Assembly (NCBI GenBank): GCA_004558955.1
Contig: SFZC01000043.1
Coordinates: forward strand, 1-14,957
DNA from: a bacterium
GTDB lineage: Bacteria > Cyanobacteriota > Vampirovibrionia > Gastranaerophilales > Gastranaerophilaceae
DNA length: 14,957 bases
Direction: 5' to 3'
In this document: piece after piece, positions 5,877 through 11,636 of the stretch
How the letters are laid out: every line of letters starts with the position of its first letter
Numbering within the stretch: the stretch's first letter is position 1
Position numbers and translations under genes: made by a program
Notes under the pieces: generated by a model
What the model saw: only the letters and a program-made list of their open reading frames with translations
Database searches by the model: none
What the model was told of the DNA's origin: nothing

Positions 5877-6752
5877 ATGATAATTACAAATAATACAAAT
5901 ACACAAAATTTTAATTTAAAAATGCGACCTCAACAAACTTGTCGTATCCCCTTCCGTGGCAACGCTTTACCTAAAGGGGCAGTTGTTGATATAAAAGCAA
6001 ATGGCAAATATCCTGCAAATATTCTGAGTAATTTCGCAAAAACAGGTTTTGAAATTGACGGAGTGAAAGTTGCAAGCATAGAAGGCTTTTTGCAAGCGTT
6101 AAAGACAAGCGATGTTGAATTGCAGAAAAAAATCTGCCAAATGAATGGCTATGATGCAAAAAAAGCCTCAAAAGGTTTTAAACGACAACCTAATGAAGTT
6201 TTGTGTTTTTGGAACGGTAAAACTTTCAGCAAATCTTCTCCAAAATTCAAACAATTACTCAATGAAGTTCTTGAAGCAAAAGCAAAAACTTTTGACGGAC
6301 AAAAGTTTAAGTTTGCGGGATTGGACATTAGTAGCGTGAAATCCTTTATTTTAGGGTTAAAAGCAAATGATAAAGAGCTTCAAAAACAGTTACTTTTAGT
6401 TCCTGAAGATGAGGTTCGTGAGGTTTCAAAAACAATTACTCCTCATTACGGTCCAAGAACTTTGTATTGGAAGGGAAAAGCTTTTTCAAGAAGTTCCGAA
6501 GAATATAATCAACTTTTAGATAAGGTTTATATGGCTCGATACGAGCATGATTTCAAATTCAGAACTGCTTTGCGAACCACAAAAAATGCGGTATTGGAGC
6601 ATTCTATCGGGAAAAATGATATCGGAGATACCGTGTTGACTCAAAAAGAATTTCTTATAAAGTTGAAAACTTTACAAAATAATGACAAGTTCGGATATAG
6701 ATGTTTTGACTATATAAAAGGTATTGTAATGAAAATTATTAAACATAAATAA
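5877..6752 (+). CDS. NADAR/YbiA-like domain protein with internally duplicated N-terminal half
   Basis: The 291-residue protein contains features of the NADAR (YbiA-like) superfamily, N-glycosidases acting on ADP-ribose adducts or early riboflavin intermediates. LSNF (50-53) is followed by DGVKVASIEGFLQALK (61-76), with E69, Q73 and K76 in the family's ExxxQxxK pattern. Residues 57-134 are repeated at about 143-221, each ending in a (F/Y)W-x-GK-x-FS-(K/R)-SS segment. In the second copy the Glu and Gln positions are Lys155 and Leu159 and the SNF strand is absent, so it probably serves a structural role. The C-terminus (FRTALRTTKNAVLEHSIG, TVLTQKEFLIKL) fits the end of such domains. The first 35 residues are an extra segment ending IPFRGN. 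It starts one base after the previous stop, without a clear ribosome-binding site. The exact substrate is unknown. Confidence 0.65.
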   Translation: MIITNNTNTQNFNLKMRPQQTCRIPFRGNALPKGAVVDIKANGKYPANILSNFAKTGFEIDGVKVASIEGFLQALKTSDVELQKKICQMNGYDAKKASKGFKRQPNEVLCFWNGKTFSKSSPKFKQLLNEVLEAKAKTFDGQKFKFAGLDISSVKSFILGLKANDKELQKQLLLVPEDEVREVSKTITPHYGPRTLYWKGKAFSRSSEEYNQLLDKVYMARYEHDFKFRTALRTTKNAVLEHSIGKNDIGDTVLTQKEFLIKLKTLQNNDKFGYRCFDYIKGIVMKIIKHK

Positions 6753-6782
6753 AACCCTTGTTCAAAGACAAACAAGGGTTTT
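6751..6782. terminator. Strong bidirectional intrinsic terminator between the cassette and rpsP
   Basis: AAAACCCTTGTT and AACAAGGGTTTT form a perfect 12-bp stem around an 8-base loop, with A-rich and T-rich sides so that either strand ends in a U-run. It overlaps the stop of the NADAR-like gene and lies 28 bases beyond the rpsP stop, serving both convergent genes. Confidence 0.88.
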
Positions 6783-6809
6783 ATGAGTTTGTTATAAATT
6801 AAACCGTTC

Positions 6810-7163
6810 TTATGCTTCTGCAGCGGCTTCAGCTTCAGCGGCAGCTTTTGCAGCTTCTTCTTCAGCTTGTTTTTTAGCCAATGCTTTTTTAGAAAGTTTA
6901 ACTGTTTCTTTTTTAACGTAGTTCAAAGTACCGTCTTCGTTGCAGTTTTGGATAAGGTAAGCAACTGTTTCGGTAGGTTGAGCACCTTTTGAAATCCAAT
7001 CAAGAGCAGTAGCCTTGTCCAATTTCATAGCTTTAGTTTTAGGGTTGTAGTGACCTAATTCTTGGATAGGACGACCTTCTCTTTTTGTTGTTGAGTTTAT
7101 AACAATAACTCTGTAAGTTGGAGCTTTTTTAGCACCTAATCTTTTTAATCTGATTTTTAACAT
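6810..7163 (-). CDS. rpsP: 30S ribosomal protein S16
   Basis: The first 80 or so residues match S16 throughout: MLKIRLKRLGAKKAPTYRVIVINS, REGRPIQELGHYNP and SKGAQPTETVAYLI. S16 binds 16S rRNA early in small-subunit assembly. At 117 residues it is longer than typical bacterial S16 (about 80-90): the excess is a low-complexity tail after KKALAKK made almost only of Ala, Glu and Lys, as seen in several phyla, probably disordered or helical. The ATG follows AAAGGA at a rather long distance. It stands alone on its strand, without the ffh, rimM or trmD neighbours often found beside rpsP. A promoter with a palindromic spacer lies about 110-140 bases upstream. Confidence 0.97.
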   Translation of the reverse strand: MLKIRLKRLGAKKAPTYRVIVINSTTKREGRPIQELGHYNPKTKAMKLDKATALDWISKGAQPTETVAYLIQNCNEDGTLNYVKKETVKLSKKALAKKQAEEEAAKAAAEAEAAAEA

Positions 7164-7198
7164 ATTTCTAATTTCCTTTATTTAATCTTTTACTTTTC

Positions 7199-7214
7199 CG
7201 GCTTCCAACCGCCG
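7199..7214 (-). other. Small G+C-rich hairpin in the rpsP leader
   Basis: On the minus strand CGGC and GCCG flank an 8-base loop, a 4-bp stem that stands out in very A+T-rich DNA. It lies within the roughly 108-base untranslated leader implied by the predicted rpsP promoter, about 35 bases before the start codon. It could be part of a leader structure; the short stem makes this tentative. Confidence 0.3.
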
Positions 7215-7277
7215 CTTATTGAACAGCCTGAGTCGCATAATAGAGGAATTATTCAACTCTGATTTTATTTAACCATG

Positions 7278-7307
7278 AATATATTTTGCTTGCAAGCACT
7301 TTTTCAA
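7278..7307 (-). promoter_or_regulatory. Predicted rpsP promoter with a perfect 12-bp palindrome in its spacer
   Basis: On the minus strand a -35 TTGAAA (7302-7307) and a -10 TATATT (7278-7283) are separated by 18 bases. The spacer contains the perfect palindrome TGCTTGCAAGCA at 7287-7298. A dimeric protein bound there would cover the promoter. The implied start near 7271 leaves a leader of about 108 bases before rpsP. Confidence 0.5.
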
Positions 7308-7341
7308 TAGTTCTAAGCCGTGATTTAATCTGTTTATATGA

Positions 7342-7374
7342 GTTGATTTTATTCTTTTTTGCGGTAAAATCAAC
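7342..7374 (+). promoter_or_regulatory. Predicted tig promoter embedded in a 10-bp inverted repeat
   Basis: GTTGATTTTA (7342-7351) and TAAAATCAAC (7365-7374) are perfect reverse complements around 13 bases. The same bases supply a -35 (TTGATT, 7343-7348) and a -10 (TAAAAT, 7365-7370) with a 16-base spacer, placing the start near 7377 and a leader of about 34 bases before tig. Symmetry of both promoter elements would suit an operator, but could also be coincidence. Confidence 0.55.
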
Positions 7375-7379
7375 ACTAG

Positions 7380-7389
7380 ATACATGTAT
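7380..7389. repeat. 10-bp palindrome in the early tig leader
   Basis: ATACATGTAT is its own reverse complement and lies just downstream of the predicted tig transcription start. It could be an operator half of the promoter region; a chance occurrence is also reasonable in A+T-rich DNA. Confidence 0.3.
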
Positions 7390-7410
7390 AGATAAATAAA
7401 GGATATTATT

Positions 7411-8733
7411 ATGGAAACAACATTAACAAACGTAAAAGACAATTTGGTAAAAATAACATTCACAATTCCTGCTGCTGAAGCAACTTCAGCTTACAATACT
7501 GCAGCTTCTAAAATTTCTCAATATATCAATGTTGACGGTTTTAGAAAAGGTAAAGCACCTCGTGCAGTTGTTGAAAGACATGTTGGTGTAGATAGAATCA
7601 GAGAAGAAGCTTTGGAATCTTTACTTCCAAAATACATCGGGCAGGCAATTTATGATAACAAATTGGACGTTATTACTCAACCTGCGGTTACCGATTATAA
7701 ATTTGAAAGCGGTAAAGATGTTGAAGTAACTTTCCAAGTAGAAACAAGACCTGAAGTTAAATTGGGTGCATTCAAAGATTTAGACGTTAAGGTTGAAATC
7801 CCTGCAAAAGATGACAATGCTTTTGACAAGGCATTGAACGGTTTTTTAGCACAACATGCATCTTATGAATTAGTTTTGGACAGACCTTCAAGTGCTACAG
7901 ATACAGTGGTTTTTGATTTTGACGGTACTTGCAACGGTGAAGCTATCCAAGGGGGTTCTGCAAAATCTTATACTTTGGATTTGGGTAATTCAAACTTTAT
8001 TCCTGGTTTTGCTGAACAATTAGTAGGTCACAATATTAAAGATGAATTTGATATTCAAGTAACCTTCCCTGAAGATTACCACGATGAAAAATTGAAAGGT
8101 CAACCTGCTACATTTGCTATCAAATTGAATGAAATTAAGCAAAAAGTTTTGCCTGAGTTGACAGACGATTTTGTTAAATCTGCAAGCAAATTCCAAACAG
8201 TTGATGAATTAAAGGCTGATATTAACGATTATATTGAAAAACAAAGAGAAAATATCAAGAAAATGAATGCTGAAAATGCTGTATTTAAAGCAGTTATTGA
8301 TGATTCAAGTGTTGAAATTCCTCAATCAATGATAGACAGAGAAGTTAGTTCTTTGAAAGAAGAATACAGGCAAAGAATGGCTTATCAAGGTATCGATTGG
8401 GATAATTTCGTAAAATCTCAAGGTGATGATTTTGAATCAAGCTTGATTGAAGATGCTTCAGCAAGAATTAAAAATTCTTTGATTATTGACAAAATTTCAA
8501 AAGAAGCAGATGTAAAAGTTGAACAAAACGATTTTCAAGAAAAACTTGGACAAATGGCAGGTTTGTATGGCGTAGGACCTCAAGAGTTGTTAAAACAATT
8601 TGGTCAAAATCCTGAGTTCATCTCTTCAATTTCTCAACAAATCGTAAATGACAAAGTCAGAGAATTCTTGTTTGCTAACAACAAAATCGAATATGTTGAA
8701 GTAAAACCTGAAGATAATAAAGTTGAAGCTTAA
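7411..8733 (+). CDS. tig: Trigger factor, ribosome-associated chaperone and peptidyl-prolyl isomerase
   Basis: The 440-residue protein has the three trigger-factor domains in order. The N-terminal ribosome-binding domain carries the signature loop GFRKGKAPRAVVERHVG (43-59), which docks beside ribosomal protein L23. An FKBP-type prolyl isomerase domain spans about 160-245 (DTVVFDFDGTCNGEAIQGG, FIPGFAEQLVGH, TFPEDYHDEKLKGQPATFAIKL). The helical C-terminal arms run from about 247 to 440 (VLPELTDDFVKSAS, VEIPQSMIDREV, KVREFLFANNKIEYVEV). It binds nascent chains at the exit tunnel. AAAGGA precedes the ATG at good spacing. It heads a tig-clpP-clpX cluster, a classic arrangement coupling folding to degradation. 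The length is normal. Confidence 0.97.
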   Translation: METTLTNVKDNLVKITFTIPAAEATSAYNTAASKISQYINVDGFRKGKAPRAVVERHVGVDRIREEALESLLPKYIGQAIYDNKLDVITQPAVTDYKFESGKDVEVTFQVETRPEVKLGAFKDLDVKVEIPAKDDNAFDKALNGFLAQHASYELVLDRPSSATDTVVFDFDGTCNGEAIQGGSAKSYTLDLGNSNFIPGFAEQLVGHNIKDEFDIQVTFPEDYHDEKLKGQPATFAIKLNEIKQKVLPELTDDFVKSASKFQTVDELKADINDYIEKQRENIKKMNAENAVFKAVIDDSSVEIPQSMIDREVSSLKEEYRQRMAYQGIDWDNFVKSQGDDFESSLIEDASARIKNSLIIDKISKEADVKVEQNDFQEKLGQMAGLYGVGPQELLKQFGQNPEFISSISQQIVNDKVREFLFANNKIEYVEVKPEDNKVEA

Positions 8734-8751
8734 TAATAGTGTAGTTATAAT
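8723..8751 (+). promoter_or_regulatory. Internal promoter for clpP-clpX overlapping the end of tig
   Basis: TTGAAG (8723-8728) and a consensus TATAAT (8746-8751) are separated by exactly 17 bases. The -35 lies inside the last codons of tig and the -10 in the 43-base gap before clpP. The predicted start near 8758 is about 19 bases before the clpP ATG, leaving room for the AAAGGG ribosome-binding site. It would let clpP-clpX be expressed independently of tig. Confidence 0.6.
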
Positions 8752-8776
8752 TTTAAATAAGAAAGGGAATTAAATC

Positions 8777-9367
8777 ATGAGTTTTGTACCTGTAGTTATT
8801 GAACAATCAAGCAGAGGCGAAAGATCTTTCGATATCTTCTCAAGATTGTTGAGAGAAAGAATTATCTTTTTGGGAACCCAAATTGATGATATGGTAGCCA
8901 ATCTTGTAGTAGCACAGTTGTTGTTACTTGATAGCGAAAATCCTGAAAAAGATATTATGTTGTATATCAATAGCCCTGGTGGTAGCGTTACTGCAGGTTT
9001 TGCAATCTATGATACAATGCAACACATTAGAGCCGATGTATCTACAATTTGTTTAGGTCAAGCGGCTTCTATGGGTGCGTTCCTTCTTTCTTCCGGCACA
9101 AAAGGTAAGAGAATGGCTTTGCCTCACTCAAGAGTATTGATTCACCAACCTTTAGGTGGAGCTCAAGGTCAGGCAACAGATATTGAAATCCAGGCTGCTG
9201 AAATTATCAGAATTAAAAAATCCTTGAACGAAATTTTAGCATCAAATACCGGACAATCAATCAAGAAGATTGAAAAAGATACTGATAGAGATTACATCAT
9301 GACCCCTCAAGAAGCTCTTGAATACGGTATGATTGATAAAGTAATTTCTCGTGATATCGTTAAATAG
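8777..9367 (+). CDS. clpP: ATP-dependent Clp protease proteolytic subunit ClpP
   Basis: The 196-residue protein is a complete serine peptidase of the ClpP family. The catalytic triad is visible: Ser98 in GQAASMGA, His123 in VLIHQPLGG and Asp172 in DTDRDY. NSPGGSVTAG (65-74) forms the oxyanion region, and YGMIDKVISR ends the fold. Fourteen subunits form a barrel that degrades proteins unfolded and fed in by ClpX or ClpA/C. The N-terminus (MSFVPVVIEQSSRGERSFDIFSRLL) is the usual short propeptide and axial loop. The start is supported by AAAGGG. It lies between tig and clpX, 20 bases before clpX. Confidence 0.97.
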   Translation: MSFVPVVIEQSSRGERSFDIFSRLLRERIIFLGTQIDDMVANLVVAQLLLLDSENPEKDIMLYINSPGGSVTAGFAIYDTMQHIRADVSTICLGQAASMGAFLLSSGTKGKRMALPHSRVLIHQPLGGAQGQATDIEIQAAEIIRIKKSLNEILASNTGQSIKKIEKDTDRDYIMTPQEALEYGMIDKVISRDIVK

Positions 9368-9387
9368 GACTAATTTGGAGAATATAA

Positions 9388-10692
9388 ATGCCAAAAAGCG
9401 ATGATAAATTAAAATGTTCTTTTTGTGGAAAGACTCAAGATCAAGTCAAAAAATTGATTGCGGGTCCTGAGGTTTACATCTGCGATGAATGCGTAGAACT
9501 TTGTAATGAGATTTTGGAAGAAGAATTCTTTGAAGCAAAGGACAAAGAAGCCTCAGCAGAAACAGGAAAAGAGGAAAAGTCTGAAAAACCTATTCCAAAA
9601 CCACATGAAATAAAAGAATATTTGGACAAATATATTGTAGGACAGGACGATGCAAAGAAAGTGTTGTCAGTTGCGGTTTATAACCATTATAAACGCTTGA
9701 AACACAACAAAAACAACGATGCTGATTCTGTAGAAATCCAAAAATCAAACATTTTGTTGGTCGGACCTACAGGTTCAGGTAAAACTTTACTTGCTCAAAC
9801 TCTTGCAAAAATGTTAGATGTACCGTTTGCTGTTGCAGATGCTACCACATTGACGGAAGCCGGTTATGTTGGTGATGATGTCGAAAATATTTTGTTGAGA
9901 TTGTATCAAAACGCAGAATTTGACTCCGCAAAAGCAGAACGAGGCATTATTTACATTGATGAAATTGATAAAATTTCCCGTAAATCTGAAAATACGTCAA
10001 TAACAAGAGATGTTTCGGGTGAAGGTGTACAACAGGCTTTGTTGAAAATGATTGAAGGTACTGTTGCTCATGTTCCTCCGCAAGGTGGCAGAAAACATCC
10101 GCATCAGGAATTTATCGAAATTGATACAAGCAACATCTTGTTTATCGTTGGTGGTGCTTTTGTCGGTTTGGAAAAAATCATTGATGCAAGAGCAGGCGTT
10201 GGAAATACCGTTGGTTTTGGAGCAAAGGCTGCAATGTCTGAAGCCGAAAAAGAAGCAAATGCAGTTAAGTTGTTGAAGAAATTGCAACCTGAAGATTTGT
10301 TGAAATTCGGTTTGATTCCTGAATTTATCGGTCGTGTTCCAGTTTATGCGGTTCTAGACCAGTTGAACGAAAAAACCTTGAAAATGATTTTAACCGAGCC
10401 TAAAAATGCTGTTCTAAAACAATATCAGGAGTTGTTGAAAATGGACGGTGTTGATTTAGAATTTGAACCTGAAGCGGTTGATTTGATTGCAAAAGAAGCG
10501 ATTAAACGTAAAACAGGTGCTCGTGCCTTGCGTTCTATTGTTGAAGAAATCATGCTTGATGTTATGTATGATGTTCCGACAAAAGAAAATATCGACAAAT
10601 TTGTTGTTACTGCAGATATGGTTAAAAATCGCAAAAATGCAGAGATTATTCCTATTCCGAAAAAGGATTCAACTTCTGAAATTTCTGCATAA
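9388..10692 (+). CDS. clpX: ATP-dependent Clp protease ATP-binding subunit ClpX
   Basis: The 434-residue AAA+ unfoldase is complete. An N-terminal zinc-binding domain has C10, C13, C32 and C35 (CSFCGK, YICDEC). An acidic linker (about 45-68) leads into the AAA+ module: Walker A GPTGSGKT (126-133), pore loop GYVGDD (159-164), Walker B IIYIDEID (187-194), the RKH pore loop (235-237), arginine finger region EFIGRVP (312-318) and sensor-2 GAR (377-379). ClpX hexamers recognise tagged proteins, unfold them and pass them to ClpP. The ClpP-docking tripeptide usually written IGF reads VGF here (275-277). A GGAG ribosome-binding site lies in the 20-base gap after clpP. It is the last gene of the tig cluster. 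Confidence 0.97.
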   Translation: MPKSDDKLKCSFCGKTQDQVKKLIAGPEVYICDECVELCNEILEEEFFEAKDKEASAETGKEEKSEKPIPKPHEIKEYLDKYIVGQDDAKKVLSVAVYNHYKRLKHNKNNDADSVEIQKSNILLVGPTGSGKTLLAQTLAKMLDVPFAVADATTLTEAGYVGDDVENILLRLYQNAEFDSAKAERGIIYIDEIDKISRKSENTSITRDVSGEGVQQALLKMIEGTVAHVPPQGGRKHPHQEFIEIDTSNILFIVGGAFVGLEKIIDARAGVGNTVGFGAKAAMSEAEKEANAVKLLKKLQPEDLLKFGLIPEFIGRVPVYAVLDQLNEKTLKMILTEPKNAVLKQYQELLKMDGVDLEFEPEAVDLIAKEAIKRKTGARALRSIVEEIMLDVMYDVPTKENIDKFVVTADMVKNRKNAEIIPIPKKDSTSEISA

Positions 10693-10714
10693 TAAATTCA
10701 AATTGAATATAAAT

Positions 10715-10750
10715 ATAGAAAAAGACCTGCAACTTGTGGGTCTTTTCTAT
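10715..10750. terminator. Hairpin between convergent clpX and the DUF4013-like gene, probable bidirectional terminator
   Basis: The arms ATAGAAAAAGACC (10715-10727) and GGTCTTTTCTAT (10739-10750) pair with one bulged A around an 11-base loop. It lies 23 bases after the clpX stop and 21 bases beyond the stop of the opposing gene. A- and T-rich arms give a short U-rich end on either strand. Confidence 0.75.
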
Positions 10751-10770
10751 TGCATCAAGTTTATGAAAAG

Positions 10771-11511
10771 TTATTCATTTGTTGATATTTTGCTTAATTG
10801 TGCCAAAAAATCACTTTTAAGCAGCATTAAATAATATGCGATAAACGAAACAAGAGGAAGGGTGAGAACCTGCCATTTTGTCGCAATTATCGGTAAATAT
10901 TGCATTCCTAAAAAGTCGATAGAGGCAAAGATAATGTATAACAAAAATCCGCCAAAGTTTTCTTTTATTGTTAAAAAAATCTTTTTGATATTAAAAAAGG
11001 TTTTGAATTTTAAATCTGTGACAAAGGCTATCGGTATAATCATTCCGATTATGATAGACAAAATATTAGTATATTTTATTGCCAGCGGATAATATTTGCT
11101 GCGTTGCGGTTCGTAAAAGTCACCTGTTGCGTTGGTTACGAAAATGTAAAAAGTTATTGCCAAAATCCAAAATAACGGAATTGCGTATATCCATTGAGCA
11201 CCCAAAAATTTTAATCCTGATTTTGTAATTTCTTTTATTTTGCTCCAAGATACTGTGTTTTGGGTTAAGTTTTGCAACCTTTGGTTTGCGTTGTATAGAC
11301 AGTAGCCGCTAATGAAAAACATTACCACAAACCAGCAGAGCCAACGTAATGCTGAAAGTATCAGGTAAGTTGAATATTCTCTTGAGGGGTCGTTTGTCAG
11401 TATAATTGTTGAAGTCCAAAATAGCGGAAGAAAAAGTATTGTTCCGATAATTATTGATTTGTACCAATTTTTTCCTTTGAACATATAATAAAAAGCGTTT
11501 AATTTTTCCAT
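10771..11511 (-). CDS. Integral membrane protein, DUF4013-like
   Basis: The 246-residue protein is very hydrophobic, with about six likely membrane segments near residues 18-38, 48-70, 105-125, 145-165, 188-205 and 212-230. The order of landmarks resembles DUF4013 proteins: an N-terminal NWYKSIIIGTILFLPLF, the GYCLYNANQRLQN stretch at about 69-81, an amphipathic SWSKIKEITKSGLKFLGAQWIYAIP segment, then a second membrane half. The function of that family is not established, and I see no catalytic residues. AAGGG precedes the ATG. It is a single-gene unit, convergent with clpX and divergent from polA, with its own predicted promoter. The family assignment is moderate, the membrane call firm. Confidence 0.72.
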   Translation of the reverse strand: MEKLNAFYYMFKGKNWYKSIIIGTILFLPLFWTSTIILTNDPSREYSTYLILSALRWLCWFVVMFFISGYCLYNANQRLQNLTQNTVSWSKIKEITKSGLKFLGAQWIYAIPLFWILAITFYIFVTNATGDFYEPQRSKYYPLAIKYTNILSIIIGMIIPIAFVTDLKFKTFFNIKKIFLTIKENFGGFLLYIIFASIDFLGMQYLPIIATKWQVLTLPLVSFIAYYLMLLKSDFLAQLSKISTNE

Positions 11512-11542
11512 AATATCCCTTCTTTTGCTTATTTTAGTATAT

Positions 11543-11572
11543 TTTATATTTCAAAATTTCGCAATATGTAAA
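11543..11572 (-). promoter_or_regulatory. Predicted promoter of the DUF4013-like gene
   Basis: On the minus strand TTTACA (11567-11572) and TATAAA (11543-11548) are separated by 18 bases, both one mismatch from consensus. The implied start near 11536 lies about 25 bases before the ATG, and a good ribosome-binding site follows. No equally clear promoter is seen for polA in the other direction. Confidence 0.5.
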
Positions 11573-11636
11573 CTTTATAAAATTGCCAAAAACAGTTTTT
11601 TATGCGAAAATTAAGGAAAAGGGAGAAAGGGAGTAT

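Noticed and set aside
6810..6900. Ala/Glu-rich repetitive end of rpsP as a DNA repeat or frameshift.
   Set aside because: It is in frame with S16 and matches the low-complexity C-terminal tails seen on S16 in several phyla.
9997..10287. Open frames antisense to, or out of frame with, clpX.
   Set aside because: Their residue composition is implausible, they lack ribosome-binding sites, and the clpX frame is continuous and fully conserved across this stretch.
11583..11636. Upstream in-frame TTG as the polA start.
   Set aside because: AAAGGGAG directly before the ATG at 11637 and the family N-terminus there favour the shorter protein.
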